In this document: positions 21,304 to 33,295 of the stretch, piece after piece
Layout of the letters: each line of letters begins with the position of its first letter
How positions within the stretch are numbered: the stretch's first letter is position 1
From: Botryotinia globosa
Taxonomy: Eukaryota; Ascomycota; Leotiomycetes; Helotiales; Sclerotiniaceae
Direction of reading: 5' to 3'
DNA length: 64,000 nucleotides
Assembly: GCA_014898425.1 (NCBI GenBank)
Contig: RCSZ01000001.1
Span: 3,968,001-4,032,000, forward strand
Notes under the pieces: generated by a model
What the model saw: only the letters and a program-made list of their open reading frames with translations
Told to the model about the DNA's origin: nothing
Database searches by the model: none
Made by a program: the position numbers and the translations under genes

Positions 21304-22209
21304 TTAACACCGTCTAGTCCATGGAACAACAACAACTTTAGGAATCTTGACTTCCGCAATCTCAGGTTTAGTATGTGACTGTACTCCCCACTCAGCGAGT
21401 TGTTCACCGACAGCGGTATCATCATGAATGCGCTGAAAAAATGCGGTCATCGCATCTATGCTTTTCTTTTCCATAGATTTAGTCCACAGCCTCCCTCGAT
21501 GCCTGCTTCTACAATCTGCACAGAACTTTGGAAGGTACTGCGATGGATGGTGTAGCATGAGACGTATTTCCTCAAGTTGTGTGAAGACTTCTAACGCAAC
21601 ACAATATGGTGTTTGCAGAGATTCGCCAATCCGATCGTGCCATTCCCAAGAGCGAACCTCCAAGACTCTTACATCTTTGAAGCAATCTCTGTTCAGGTAT
21701 CGATTGGCGATTAATGGAACCATCCAATCAGAACGAGTACAGCACATCATGTCGAACATGTCTGTGTACAAAATGTCCCGCGATGGATCGAAGCAAAGAG
21801 GTTTCACTTTGCCGTTGAAAGTGCCTTGTGTTTCTGGCGTCATCCAAACAAGTCGATAGTACCTAAGTGTCTCCTCTCGACTTTGCTGGTTGACATGCAG
21901 TGTTATGGGCAAAGGTGCCGTGTGTTTGGCCCTACATTTACACGAAGGGCAGTGAGGCTCCTTTTGGCGACAAAAGCGATTAGGTCGTACTTCGACTCCT
22001 CGTAGAGGGGGGAAGGCGAATTGCCATATTTTGATTTGCAACTCCTTGATCAGAGATGGAAAACAATGAAACGTCTTAAGCTTGTCGTTCTTTATAGGGT
22101 CAAGGATCTGAGGTACGATTTTTCCTTCTGGGTCAGGGATATGTAAAGAGAAGATCGATAATGTTGATATCATCATATCTTCTTCTGAGGAGCATGCCAT
22201 TCCTGCCAC
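21304..22209 (-). CDS. 2EXR-domain protein
   Basis: Intronless, 301 residues. FHCFPSLIKELQIKIWQFAFPP near residues 47-68 is the signature opening of the fungal 2EXR domain (F-box-like, 'LP.ElR..IW..a.p'). It is followed by the usual LHVNQQSREETLRYYRL and CFDPSRDILYTD segments. A cysteine-rich insert (CRQKEPHCPSCKC) sits between them and may bind metal. 2EXR proteins are numerous in filamentous ascomycetes; their role is unknown, though an adaptor role resembling F-box proteins is often suggested. It is convergent with the TMEM70-like gene (208 bp apart). Confidence 0.85.
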   Translation of the reverse strand: MAGMACSSEEDMMISTLSIFSLHIPDPEGKIVPQILDPIKNDKLKTFHCFPSLIKELQIKIWQFAFPPLRGVEVRPNRFCRQKEPHCPSCKCRAKHTAPLPITLHVNQQSREETLRYYRLVWMTPETQGTFNGKVKPLCFDPSRDILYTDMFDMMCCTRSDWMVPLIANRYLNRDCFKDVRVLEVRSWEWHDRIGESLQTPYCVALEVFTQLEEIRLMLHHPSQYLPKFCADCRSRHRGRLWTKSMEKKSIDAMTAFFQRIHDDTAVGEQLAEWGVQSHTKPEIAEVKIPKVVVVPWTRRC

Positions 22210-25189
22210 TACTCTACAATATTAGTCATGGTCTTTGAAGCTCTATCCATGATTTTGGGAGAGGAACTAACTCGGTAGGTGGGCCTGTAAGTTTTGACGT
22301 TTTGACTTTGTTTTGTGATTTCTCTGCTGAAAGGGCTTATGACAATTTGGAAGAGGATTCAGGGAGGTTTGTAACAACTTTATATCAATGAACAACAGTC
22401 TGAGTCTGACATTTTCTATTCACTTCCTGAAATCAGCGCACACTCTCCCAGCCTCAGGCTTCTCCGATCTCGATTGTAGTGAGGTGCTCTGTGTTTCAAC
22501 AATACAAAAGAATCAGATCTTCGTAAGTAAAAGTAGGTATAAATCACAAAAATCGTTTGCTAGGTACTTACGCATATTAAAGTAGATCAGCAATTGTTAG
22601 AGCATCAAAACTTAGCTGGGAGTGTGTAGTTTTTGATGGACTCACACATAATCCAGAACAGTGTAAAAAGAGCCATTGAATCAAGAATTATCATCATACC
22701 TGCTGTCTCAAAAACATACTACTTAACCAGAAAAGAAGACTCCCGAGGTCGGTTCCACACCCCTGTGGTGTCTCAGATTCTAAGCGAGCAGACCTGCCGT
22801 CCCCTCTCGAGATTTGAGCGTGCGATCTTGGAAGTTTTCTTTTTGGTGCGCCAAAGAGTTTTTTTTTTCATATGTTGTAGTTGAAATATTCCTGTCTTCA
22901 ATCCATCATGAGCCCTTGCTCCAAGCCCAAAATTGGCGTCTCGAATCTGTGGGCAGCGCTCTTCCGGACAAATTATCTCCTTATACTGACATTCTGCCAT
23001 TCGAAAATCGATAGCAAGATTTGCTCAATTTAAAATGCGCTTGGTCCGTACGGGTCGATGCCTTCTGTATTCGTTTGTTGATTGGGTTGCTTGAGATATC
23101 GCAGAATCATATATCGCGTAGCTTAAACAGTCCGCCCTGGAGCTTAGATAAATCAGCATGAACTATTCACAACTCACATGTTCCAGTCCTTCTGATGACG
23201 AGGAAGCTTCCCTTCTCAATGTACCAACTTGTGAGGATCCGCTAGGGATTGTATTCTGACAGCTTGTTTACAAGCGAACCCATTCCGCTGAGTTACTAGT
23301 ATGTTTCGATCGTTCAAAATGCTCGTGTGCTCCCGTCAACTTTCTTCAGAGGCGTTAACGGCTTTGTTGGTTTCTGGGTTAAGTCTTTTGTCTCCTTCGA
23401 GCAGACTGCTACCCCCTTTATTCTCCACGCATTCTTTGCCTTTTACTTGCCCCTCATATTTTTCCTGCACCCGCTACTTCGTTTACATATCGTTTTGCTT
23501 CTTCCCCCTTTCGCCCTTCACAGAACTTCTCCAGGCAGGCGAATGGTAAGTCCGGGGTCGTGTTTCCTCATCAAGTAGTGTCCCTTAAAAAACTCTTCCC
23601 ATGGCATCTATCGGCTTTCACCACTCTTTTCTTTCAACACCAAACTAGTGCGGTTCATCAAACCCATTCATCAATCTAAACTTCATGGTGTATTTCGTAG
23701 GGTCCCATAATTTGCCGTCCGCTATCCACAGGTACCTCCCGGTTAATCATTCTCGATTCAGTGTTTGACTCCGATGAATATGTTTCTTCTCTGCAACCTT
23801 CGCATTTATGTAGATTGATATGATGACTTGTTAGATTACAACCGAATTCTGTAAGATTACTTACCAAGCATCTAGCTTTCATCAGCTAGAGCTTCATCAT
23901 CGGTGCGAAGTGTGACGAGATTTATTAAATCTGGTATTTTTCTCGACTTTCTTCCATGGGGCAGTCCAGAAGAAACCGAAAATAGTGTAACATGTGCCCT
24001 GAGCCATCTGCAATAAAACGTTGGGTTCCATTTCCTTCAAGTAGCTCCAACGTTTTTATTCCCAAATCGTGGAAACGATTAATATCCGTTGTCCCGCGGT
24101 GTGTTATTCATCGCTTGGGACCACAGCTCAGTGTCAAGCCCCTGCTATCTCCAAAGTGATTTCAGGCGATCTTGGTCATGCTCGTCTTCCTCTCTCCTTT
24201 TTTGTTGTTGTCGCAATTGAGCATCGAATTCAAGCTAGTTTCTCCCTAGTTCTCATTAAGTCGTCTGGCGCTCTCTTCATATTTGTCGCAACAAGACGCG
24301 ATTAAACTGGTCAAGGTCTATTACGCTTATCTTCGCATCAGCTACGCTTTACTATCGCGTTTGCTTGATATTCGATAAACTCATCTTCGCCTGTCCAGTG
24401 AAACTGTTTCGACTCAATTCATCTGCATATTTGTTACAGAAGTCGATTTAAGCTCCTTGGAATCTATATCTGTCACTGTCGTATCCGAAATTATGGCGTC
24501 CATCGAGTCCAGTCAATTCTTGTCGCGAAAGCCTGCTGAGCAGATTTCATCTCAACTTGAGGCACAAAAGTCGTACTAAGCCGCAATATTTTCATAATAC
24601 CCCGAACATCAACATCGTACTGATATCGCTCACGTCCGTGGGCTCTAGTTGATTTTCCTCGTAGGATGCGAGTTCCATGGGATTCATTAATTCCATCAAA
24701 ATATCTTCTCCTGTCGTCGAAGTTGCAGTAAAGCCACCAAATCGATCAAATCTTCTGTCGCACAAGCTGAGAACCTCCACAGTAATCTTGTATCTCCTTG
24801 TCTGTATCGAAGTCGCTTGCACAATATCCGGGTGGTCGGTATCTCCTCATAGATAGCCAAAGTCGCATTCCTACCCACCACGTAATCCTATTTTCTGTCG
24901 TAAAGTTGTATCGAAGCCGAACCTTTTTCCATTTAACCCAACCTATTGTAACATACTGCACAGGACACAAGTTCGAAGAGAATGGCCGCAATCGTCGATG
25001 ATTGGCGTTTGATGATCGCACTCAATATATTCTGTCGAGGTTGAACAAGATTTCAAGGTAAAGGTTTTCCAACCAAAATAAAGCTTAAGAGGTTGAAGGT
25101 GAATAGCGAAGCCACGACTTCACGAACCCTAATCACGTGTGACATTCTTCCCAGCTGGCTTCCTTCTTAGATACCTATATATCCTGTGA
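22210..25189. other. 3-kb gene-poor region
   Basis: Only scattered frames under 100 codons occur. A minus-strand frame ending at 24592 looks mildly protein-like (KITVEVLSLCDRRFDRFGGF) but has no supported start or family. No tRNA, rRNA or complete transposon is recognised. The stretch may include long untranslated regions or a non-coding transcript leading into the repeat cluster. Confidence 0.45.
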
Positions 25190-26280
25190 CCAATAGGCTT
25201 TCGAGCGCAAAGCTTGGGTCATTTCTTCTCTTCTGTTTTCCTTTGCGCTCAACGAGAGCCAACCATTTCAGAAGACGCTAAGAAAAAGATCAAACACTCA
25301 GATATGCAACAAGACTTTCCTGATTTTTGGAATGTATCCAATAGACTTATGAGCGCAAAGCCCAGGCCCTTCTATTCCTCTGCGCTCATCGAGGGCCAAC
25401 CATTCCAAAAGGCGCTAATAAAAAGATCCAACCTTAAGATGTGCAACAAAAACCTACTGATTTTGAGATATACCCAATAGACTGACGAGCGCAAAGCTTT
25501 GGTCGCTCTTTTCTCTTCCATTTTCCTTTGCGCTCAACGAGAACCAACCATTCCAGGCGACGCTAAGAAAGAGGTCAAACTTTCAGATATGCAACAAAAT
25601 AGTACCCCGCACCTTGTTCGTCCCATCATTCACTTTCTGTGGCGCCATTCCGCCTTATGGAAGATTTGTTGCACGTCTAGAATCCCGAAACTCTGCCTTA
25701 AAAGGTCAGAAAACGTGGAGAAGGTGAAAAGACGGCAGATAGAAGACAGGGGGCTTCGGCATTCACAGTTAGCTCAAAACTCACCAAAGTTCTAGACCTC
25801 TGGTTGGGAATCTCCGCAGATTTTGATTCCAATGAGACCAATAAACAAACGAGCACAAAGCTTTGGTCACTTTGCGCTCGCTCAGTTATTGGTCCTTTTG
25901 AGATTTTGAGCTCTGAAACTTTGTCTTTTTTTGAGATATGCAACAAAACTTTTCAACCTTTAAAACCATCCAGTCAACCACGACTATCTCTAAACGTGCT
26001 GCGGGAAGTAGTGCGACGCTAGTTATAGCTCCCGCCGCTAGTCTGCGGCTTCTCATCTTCAAATGTTTGCGCTCGTGAATCTATTGGGTCCTTCTGAGCA
26101 TGACGTCAATTTCGATATTCCTCAGATATGCAACAAAAAGAATTTGATGGCAATGTAATTCACCTTAAACGCACGTTCATAAACTTCAGACTACACTGTA
26201 AACTTGCGCTCGTCAGTCTATTGGCTCCCTAATGAGTATGACGTCAATTTCGATATCCTTCAGATGTGCAACAAAATGAA
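25190..26280. repeat. cluster of six diverged hairpin-containing repeat units
   Basis: Six copies of a related unit follow one another. Landmarks are a left arm CCAATAGACTnACGAGCGCAAAG, a right arm CTTTGCGCTCG, and a conserved end AGATATGCAACAAAA. The end motif starts at about 25301, 25438, 25586, 25935, 26125 and 26263. Units 1-3 (25190, 25338, 25474) have perfect or near-perfect 10-bp GAGCGCAAAG/CTTTGCGCTC arms around a 25-40-nt loop. Unit 4 (25838-25892) is a compact near-palindrome with about 23-bp arms and an 8-nt loop. Units 5 and 6 keep the right arm and end only, 137 bp apart, and each carries a perfect TGACGTCA. An inverted fragment of the end motif lies at 25667-25675. I recognise no transposon or RNA family. 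Confidence 0.85.
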
Positions 26281-29200
26281 ATGGTTGAGACGTAATTCAC
26301 TCCAGCGCCACGTGGAAAGCTTCGAGAACTTTCGGAAGATACTAGTGTACGATAAGCAGTTCATGAGTGCCTTTAGTGATTTCAACTTGCGCTTGCCAGG
26401 TCACTGGCTCAAATAAATTTATCAATTCAAAATTCCGACATTTCCGACATTTCCTATATTTACAAGAAGGGCCATTGAGTAAAGCAAGATTTACCCAAGC
26501 AACACAGGCTTATTAATTGCCCCATTGACTAGTAATTTAATGGGTAGTTAAACTACTTGTTGATGTTCTAGTAATTTTGTGCCCCTTTGCGACCTAAAGT
26601 ACTTGACAAGACATTTCCTAAATTCATCAATTTGTACTCTAGAGATCTCGACGCAAATGAAGCTTGAATACTGAAATCTCCGCGTCATAGAGGCGCCTCA
26701 CTATGGATCTGTTCCTGCCAAGTCCTCTTCTTCTCCGAAATTCTTGCACTTTTAAACAAGTATCCCTCGGTATATTGAAACTGCGACCCTTCGGGTGAAC
26801 GAGTCGCATGGCTGTATAAGCACCACTTACAAATACAAGTACTCGGATCATTGAATCCTCAGAGAAACAGTAAATCAAAAGGGCAATAATTACAGACGGA
26901 CGATTAAAATGGAGGATTGAAGGCATACAAAAGATGGGAAATTATTCAACACAACGCTAATTTAAAAAATTGGGACTAGCGACAAGTTGATTGAAGGGGC
27001 ATTGCTAGCATTATTTTGAGAAGAGGGGTTGCTAATTAAAATTGCGTTTTCTAGTGTCAACTCGACATTTCAGAATCTGTTCGTCCAGAAGTTTTCAGCA
27101 CTGATTGTGGTAGCTGTGTGATTTTCATTTATAGATTGGCGATTTCGCATAACTGCTTTCATTACCGTCATCTTGAGCCTGGTAAAGAAGAGCAATGCCA
27201 AGGAGTTGAAGTCAGAATTTCAAGCTGTATATTAGAAAAGCAAACACCAGAGTTCGTCAATCTACCACTGAGCACTGGTGGGAATAGAAGAGAGCCGAAA
27301 TCTATCAGCACTAGACAAATGATGCTTTGACTCCTTCAAAACAGCCCTAGATATGCATGCAAGGAGTACCACAAAATCGTCATAGTCTATTCTGCGAGGC
27401 AGTTGAGAATATCACGGAGAGCAAGGTCATGATTCCAGCATCGAGGATCGCAAGATATGATACAGTCGTCCATAACTTGTACATTACGCCTATCAAGTTG
27501 GGAGGCGCATCTTTTAGGAAGCACACTATCCAAGAGAGCTTTCACACGTTCGTTCGCACAGGTCGAATGCGTGCAAGCGTTGTGCCATCTCGCCATTTCA
27601 CTCAGCTTTGGACAAATCCCTTCTATCGTGAAGAAACCATTGTTGAGATACTCACAGTCCTCAGTATATTTTAGCTAATACATCACTTGATTTTTGTTGC
27701 CGTAATGCTGGATGTCTGGTGGTACTTTTCACGAGTTGTCGTCTGGATTAACCTCATCCTGCTTACTCAGCCCACACGAAATGTGCACAGACCCCCGTCA
27801 AATCAATGTCGAACATCTTCATCGAATGGATCATGTTGTTACTATTATCGCATTCTGAGGTTTCCTCACGTCGAGATTTCCGACGATTAGACTAATGATA
27901 ATAAGAGTGTACTACCGATACTATCTTGATTTACCAGCTAGATTATCGCTACCGGCCAGGTGTTGCATATTCCCCGGCGCTCGACAACCTAAAATCACAC
28001 ATCCAGAAATTAACCGTAGCAGGGTAAGTTTCACCGGGGCTCTACATGGGAGAAAAAAGAGGCCAAAACTAATCACCCTAATAAATTCTATAATAAATCA
28101 ATCGATGGCAAATGTATAGAAGTTAATAACAATAAATGAATTCTTTGCTTCCACTTCAACGGAGATATAGATCGTCAGCCATGTAGACAAGCGTCAACGG
28201 TGGATTCCAACCTTCTATTTGCTATGAGTTGATTTGCCGAATCACATTACTACCTACTGTAGTATCTTTTGATGTGTGACGGTCCTTCCCGTCTTTCGGC
28301 ACATGTTTGGACGAGGTTTGACCGCGAGTTGGCACTGGCGGGTATTGGATCTCCGCCACATCTCGATTTGTTCAATATTTTCCGTGTCAATATAACAACT
28401 AGGTACTACTTGCTCATCACACTCATGTAAGCTGGGCTTCATCATCATCATCTAGTAGCAGACCTAAATTCAAGCTGGCTTGCGCATTGAATTTGTGTGG
28501 CAACTTTGTTTTAGGATGTGGATGAAAATCGGTATTTTGGTGGGTCCACGAGTAGTTGCGCAAAACTCAACACTACAATCAATTCCTTAGGACAGGAGAT
28601 TTCACAAAGTCTTGTCCTTTTCTTCGTTGCCTGGACACCCTTGATGTTTAATATCATCGATGCGTATGTCAATTTGGAGATGGGATGGCCACCAGTCTCT
28701 ACATTGTCTAGTAAGTCTTACATTCCCATTCCGGCTTCGAAAATGGCTCAGAAACACCTGCACTCCGAGATAACTTATGTATTTATCAAAGCCTTTTATG
28801 ATCGACTGCCTCCTAGATACCTCTAAGGATGGGATATAAGTCAAGAACGAAAAGCCACGGTCATGAAATTTGTTGATCCTTCACACAGATAATACAGACA
28901 ATGATGAGTATTCAGATCCACCAGCATCATATTGCGCATTAATCGGTCCCGAAGCAATGATAAAACACAGAGGAGATACACCAACATTATATACAGAGCA
29001 TATCTAGCTGCATAGCATCGATGTTTCTTACCGATCCCCAATCCACGGCCTCCATCCATATCCTCAAGAAGCCCTTCAAAATCTTTGTACGTTTGCCCCA
29101 TGGAAGATCAGAAGATGATGAAGAAGACCCTGTGCAATATTTTAATCAGACCGTGGTATAATCTGAGGTTCATGCTTTGACGTTCTGACGTGTATGCTGA

Positions 29201-29590
29201 ATTTAAAGTCCGAGTTGTTGAATTTGATATGTTAGATGGGGAAGTTGCGATTATAACTTCAAAGTTCATTTCTACGCGGATTTCAAAACACTCTAACGAA
29301 CTTCATATATCAAGCCAACTCTGGTCGAAAAGATGAACTTTCCAGTGTAGCCTTTTTGGCCTGGTAGAGCCTGCCTTGTTGTCATTTAACCGCCCTTGAG
29401 GTAGGATCTTTGCCATTCTCATCTCGAATCACAACCCCTCGAAGACACAACCAGGATACAGATCAACATAGCGCTCCCACGCTCTGAAAAATTATCCTTC
29501 TCATCAAGACCCAAGTTGTAAATCATTTTCATTTATTAGAATACCATTGATCACCAACAGAAGGTCCTCAAGACCCGATATCGCATCACC
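26281..29590. other. 3.3-kb gene-poor region with orphan frames
   Basis: Several frames of 65-105 codons lie here. The most protein-like is at 28518-28826 (+), with one hydrophobic segment (SLVLFFVAWTPLMFNII). Another is a minus-strand frame from ATG 29101 whose start MGQTYKDFEGLLEDMDGG precedes a GTAAGA donor and could be a first exon. I could not assemble either into a gene or match a family. Degenerate genes are plausible. Confidence 0.4.
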
Positions 29591-30614
29591 ATGAAAACCC
29601 AAAACAACCACAAAGATGAAGCCCATATTCCAATGAGATTTCGCATCTTAATCTGCGCATTAGAAAGCGGAATCACGCAGACTGCATTCATGCAAGCTTA
29701 CAACGAAATACTTTCCAATATTGAGGAAACAGAGCACGATTTATCACCAGAGATGCGCCAATCAATGATAGAGCGCCAAGTCTGGATGGAATTTTGTATG
29801 CGGTCCAACTATTTTAATTCGTTGGATGTATCTGATAAATCATACAGTTCCTGACGAGACTTCTCCGCCACCACTCGATTTTCCAGTCGCAGAGGGATAT
29901 TTCGATCCGCCAGTTTCCCGAAAAGCAGTTGAGCAATATCGAATCTGGCAAATAACTTATCTTGATAGTCAGCAAAATCAACAGAACTATAGCGAGCCAC
30001 GGTGTAAAAGGATTCAGCAGAGTGAGAGTCATTCCCCAGCTCCTGATATTGGGTCTGTAGATTCCCAGCTTCGCTACTCTGGCAGTAATATGATTCGCGA
30101 CGGATCTGGAGAATGTCAACTAGGTCGGAATATACAATCACAACCATATGCATTCCAGAGCCCCGCCCTTCAAGATCCACAACAGCCTGTCGAGACCAGG
30201 ATTGTTGGGGGTGCTACATCCAGCTCTGCAATATCTATCTCTCCGGTAATACAGCATGACACGAGAGTAGAGGCTGGTACGGAAATTTTGAGGAATGACT
30301 CCGCTAGGCTTTCTGACCACAAAACCCCGACAGCTGAGGAGAATCTCCGCTCAAATCTACCACAACGCGCACGAGCGGATGAAGAAGCAATGCATAACAG
30401 CGACATCATATCAATAGGAGATCTGGCTGTGGATGACCTGACCATCATTCTAAGAGTCGATAATGGCGGAGCAAGTATGCCCAATCATTCAATTAGGCTT
30501 TCGAGATCCACATCATCGATGGTTGACCATTTCAACCAACAACTCAATATTCAAGAGCCAGAAACCCCAGGATCTGAAGCCGATCTGTCTAGTGGTGAAA
30601 TAGTACCGGTTTGA
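29591..30614 (+). CDS. hypothetical protein, two exons
   Basis: Model: join(29591..29795, 29848..30614), 323 residues. The 52-nt intron has donor GTATGC, a TCTGAT branch-like sequence and acceptor CATACAG. It fuses two frames that would otherwise overlap with a stop, giving VWMEFFPDETSPPP. The start has a good context (CACCATGA). The N-terminal 70 residues are charged and probably helical (RFRILICALESGITQTAFMQAYNEI). The rest is polar, Ser/Pro/Gln-rich and likely disordered. I recognise no domain, signal peptide or membrane segment. Confidence 0.65.
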
Positions 30615-31055
30615 AGTGTATTGTTCGACTAGTTTGGACGCACGTATTTCGCAATTGTATCAAGACCTTTGCTTGAGAGATCCTAGAGATAGAAACCCTA
30701 TATGGGTTCTGTCTGGGAAATTTCAAGAGTATTTTGGAGGGGACAAAAAGTAAGTATTAATATGGCAATGGGTGGATCCAACAAAGCGAGAAAGGATAAT
30801 AGGATAGTGAGATGGTTTGCCACTTTTGTAATGGTTCTTCAATTGCTTGTGCGAATATTAATGGAATTGTCTTGAGACAATATTCATGAAGGTCAAAGGA
30901 TCAACAACGAATACTAGTATGCCAAAGAACGCGCAGGAATAATATCACATTGTTACTTAATTGTGATGTTGGGTGTATAATAACATTAGAATTAAGTTAT
31001 ACTGTGTAGTCTACCAATAGACAGTCCAATTTCTCATCACCACTCTGCCAGTATC
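30615..31055. other. intergenic, convergent 3' ends
   Basis: AT-rich DNA between the orphan gene and the GH17 gene, both of which end here. Nothing else is seen. Confidence 0.5.
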
Positions 31056-31940
31056 TTAACAGCTCAAATCATACTTGAGGTTTCCATTTCCATCTACAAC
31101 ACCGAACGATGGACTGGCATCAAAGTCCTGAAGAGAGTACCAGAAAGTATGTCCCTGGTTGAATGCCTCGCAAGCAACATTCTTCCAGTAAGTACGAGCA
31201 TTGTCAACCGATGCGACAGCCGCATTCTCCTGAGCACCTGCAGTAGGCCATCCACTCTCCGTAACCCAAACCCAAGCACCACTTTGAGCGTTCTGGACAG
31301 TCGAGCGGACTTGGTTTACAGAGTCCCAAAATAGTTGAGAACCCTGACTGATATCGTTGTTTTGTGTGTTTTGGAAATAGGGGTAACCGTCCAATCCGAT
31401 AAAGTCACATGCTTTGATCACTTCAGTGTTTCTTCCGTCAACCCACATGGTCCATGTATCGACATGTCCAACTTGTACTGCGCTACTGTATCCGGCAACA
31501 GTACTCAACATTCCTCTAACGTCATAGATCTGCTGTGCGAGTGTGGAAGCGGTAGTATCTCCTCTGTACAAATCTTCCGAACCAACGGATACTGCAACGA
31601 CCCAATCGAAACCATGATTCTGAACGGCATGCAACAAAGCTTGTTTCTCGGCATCGTAATGAGCGGCATCCTCGGTCCAAACGCCCAAGAGAACTTTTCC
31701 GCCGGTGGCAATGGCAGCTGGGGCAACATTGGCAATGGTGTTACAATCCGATGATGCGTAGACTCTTAAACTGTCGAATCCACCGGGGAATGATTGGATG
31801 AGACGGAAATCCTTTTCCCAATCAGCTTGGGTCTTGCAAGCACCGTTTCCGAGGGTAGCTTGGGAGTTGAATCCTTTCCAGTATGCGTTTGCACCGGTGA
31901 GGGTGCTCGCAAGCGCGAGGGCAATGGATGTTGACTTCAT
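31056..31940 (-). CDS. secreted beta-1,3-glucan-active enzyme (GH17)
   Basis: Intronless, 294 residues from ATG 31940; the upstream ATG at 31988 would put 16 extra residues before a clean signal peptide (residues 1-19, ending in GANA). GH17 features include the start YWKGFNS, the acid/base glutamate in VAVSVGSED (E122), the nucleophile in WVWVTESGWP (E228) and FWYSLQDFD near the end. This is the Bgl2/Scw type of glucanase or transglucosylase acting on beta-1,3-glucan in the fungal wall, with no Ser/Thr-rich linker or GPI signal, so it is likely a soluble wall protein. A TATATAA-like element lies about 95 bp upstream (near 32036). Confidence 0.93.
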   Translation of the reverse strand: MKSTSIALALASTLTGANAYWKGFNSQATLGNGACKTQADWEKDFRLIQSFPGGFDSLRVYASSDCNTIANVAPAAIATGGKVLLGVWTEDAAHYDAEKQALLHAVQNHGFDWVVAVSVGSEDLYRGDTTASTLAQQIYDVRGMLSTVAGYSSAVQVGHVDTWTMWVDGRNTEVIKACDFIGLDGYPYFQNTQNNDISQGSQLFWDSVNQVRSTVQNAQSGAWVWVTESGWPTAGAQENAAVASVDNARTYWKNVACEAFNQGHTFWYSLQDFDASPSFGVVDGNGNLKYDLSC

Positions 31941-33295
31941 GGTGATGATATAAATAACGATTAATTTAAACAATTGTATAGAATGCAATGAAGAACTCTG
32001 GGTAGGTATGTGAAGGAGGTAGTGGTAGGCAGATTATATAATAGATATTGAAACAAAATAGAAAGAGGCAAGAAGGGAAAACGTGAGATACTTATATTCA
32101 ATTGCCAAGAACGACTATTACCATATTTACGAGTCCCTGACGTCTTGCATACCTAGTAAATACTTACTTGCATATGAAGTGTCTTTTTTTCTGGTATTTG
32201 TTTGTGTTGCCTTGTATAAGTAAGATGAAGAGTCTTTTCTAGAAGATCAGCATTTTATGCTTGTAAGACCAGCTTGGCGTTACTATATATAGCTCCAATA
32301 GCCAATTGGACAAACTGACAGCTGTGGAAATAATGGAGATGATCATCTACGGAGTAGGTTAATCTTAGAGTTGAATGGTGGTTGGAATTTGTTCAGATGA
32401 GTTGTTTATGCTTAATTTCTGTTGTGTATGTAAATGGGAGAAGATGTAGAGCAAATTATGAATTCTATGAGCTAATGACTATTGGATACCAGGGGTATCA
32501 GCTACCGGACGGACTCGAGAGAAAAGGAGAAGAAGTATCAGCTGGACCAATCACGAGTCTTCGGGTACGACTGGGCTGTGCAGTGTTACTTAGCAATACT
32601 CCGTAGATTCATTCCAGTATTTCGATCTCCGAGTGACGATCATGGCTCGATTGTTGATTCCTTCGGGAGACGGAGGCGAGAGTGTATACAAAATTTCAGA
32701 GACTAGCATGAACCTACCACTGTCGGTGGGACTAATATCCGGTTGAATTGGCTTCGAAAACAATCAGTAGCTTCGAAAGGGGCTCTCTGAAGTTGATACC
32801 TACCATCTTTCGTTATGAGACCCCTATCAAAATCCAGCTGGATCATTGTTGTGCTGCACTATATATGCTTCTTATATGTTCCCATATTTGTCTATATTTG
32901 GTAATGATTCCTAGTCTTTAAGACATAGAACTATTTGGCACAATCGTAGATTAGGTCTAGAAAGTGCAAAGGGGGTCAAGACGCTCCTGTACATATTTTG
33001 CCGAAAGTAGGTTGTCTTTCATTTTGACATCCAGTTCTCGAACGACATATTCCGAGTGATTCGCCCAGTTGAATCTAAGAATCTTCAAAGCACTGAAGCA
33101 TTGACACGCGATTGGGAATAGTAAGCCAAATCTACAGTGAGAGACGTCGGCTTGGCCATTTTTACCTCCTAGTTCTAGTACAGGAGAGAATGAATCGAAC
33201 GCCAGGCCCAATGTAAGACACCCTCATCCCATATGATACATAGACGTTCATTTATTTCTTTTATTTTTGCCCCCTTCCTCATCCACACCCACTGC
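31941..33295. other. intergenic, promoter of GH17 gene, two ACTCCGTA motifs
   Basis: About 1.35 kb. The motif TACTCCGTA appears at 32597-32605 and in reverse at 32348-32356. A minus-strand frame at 32957-33211 reads like protein (RFNWANHSEYVVRELDVKMK) but I could not connect it to a gene. Otherwise nothing is supported. Confidence 0.45.

Noticed and set aside
25214..25795. Two frames with similar peptides (FLCAQREPTI...SDMQQ) inside the repeat cluster
   Set aside because: The similarity is explained by the DNA repeat. Unit 2 breaks the peptide pattern, and no start, splice or family supports a protein.
25190..26280. CRISPR-like array
   Set aside because: Units are long, diverged and irregularly spaced, contain hairpins, and sit in a eukaryotic genome; no cas genes are present.
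28518..28826. Frame with one hydrophobic segment resembling a receptor helix
   Set aside because: Only one helix is present, no partner exons could be assembled, and no family signature was found.
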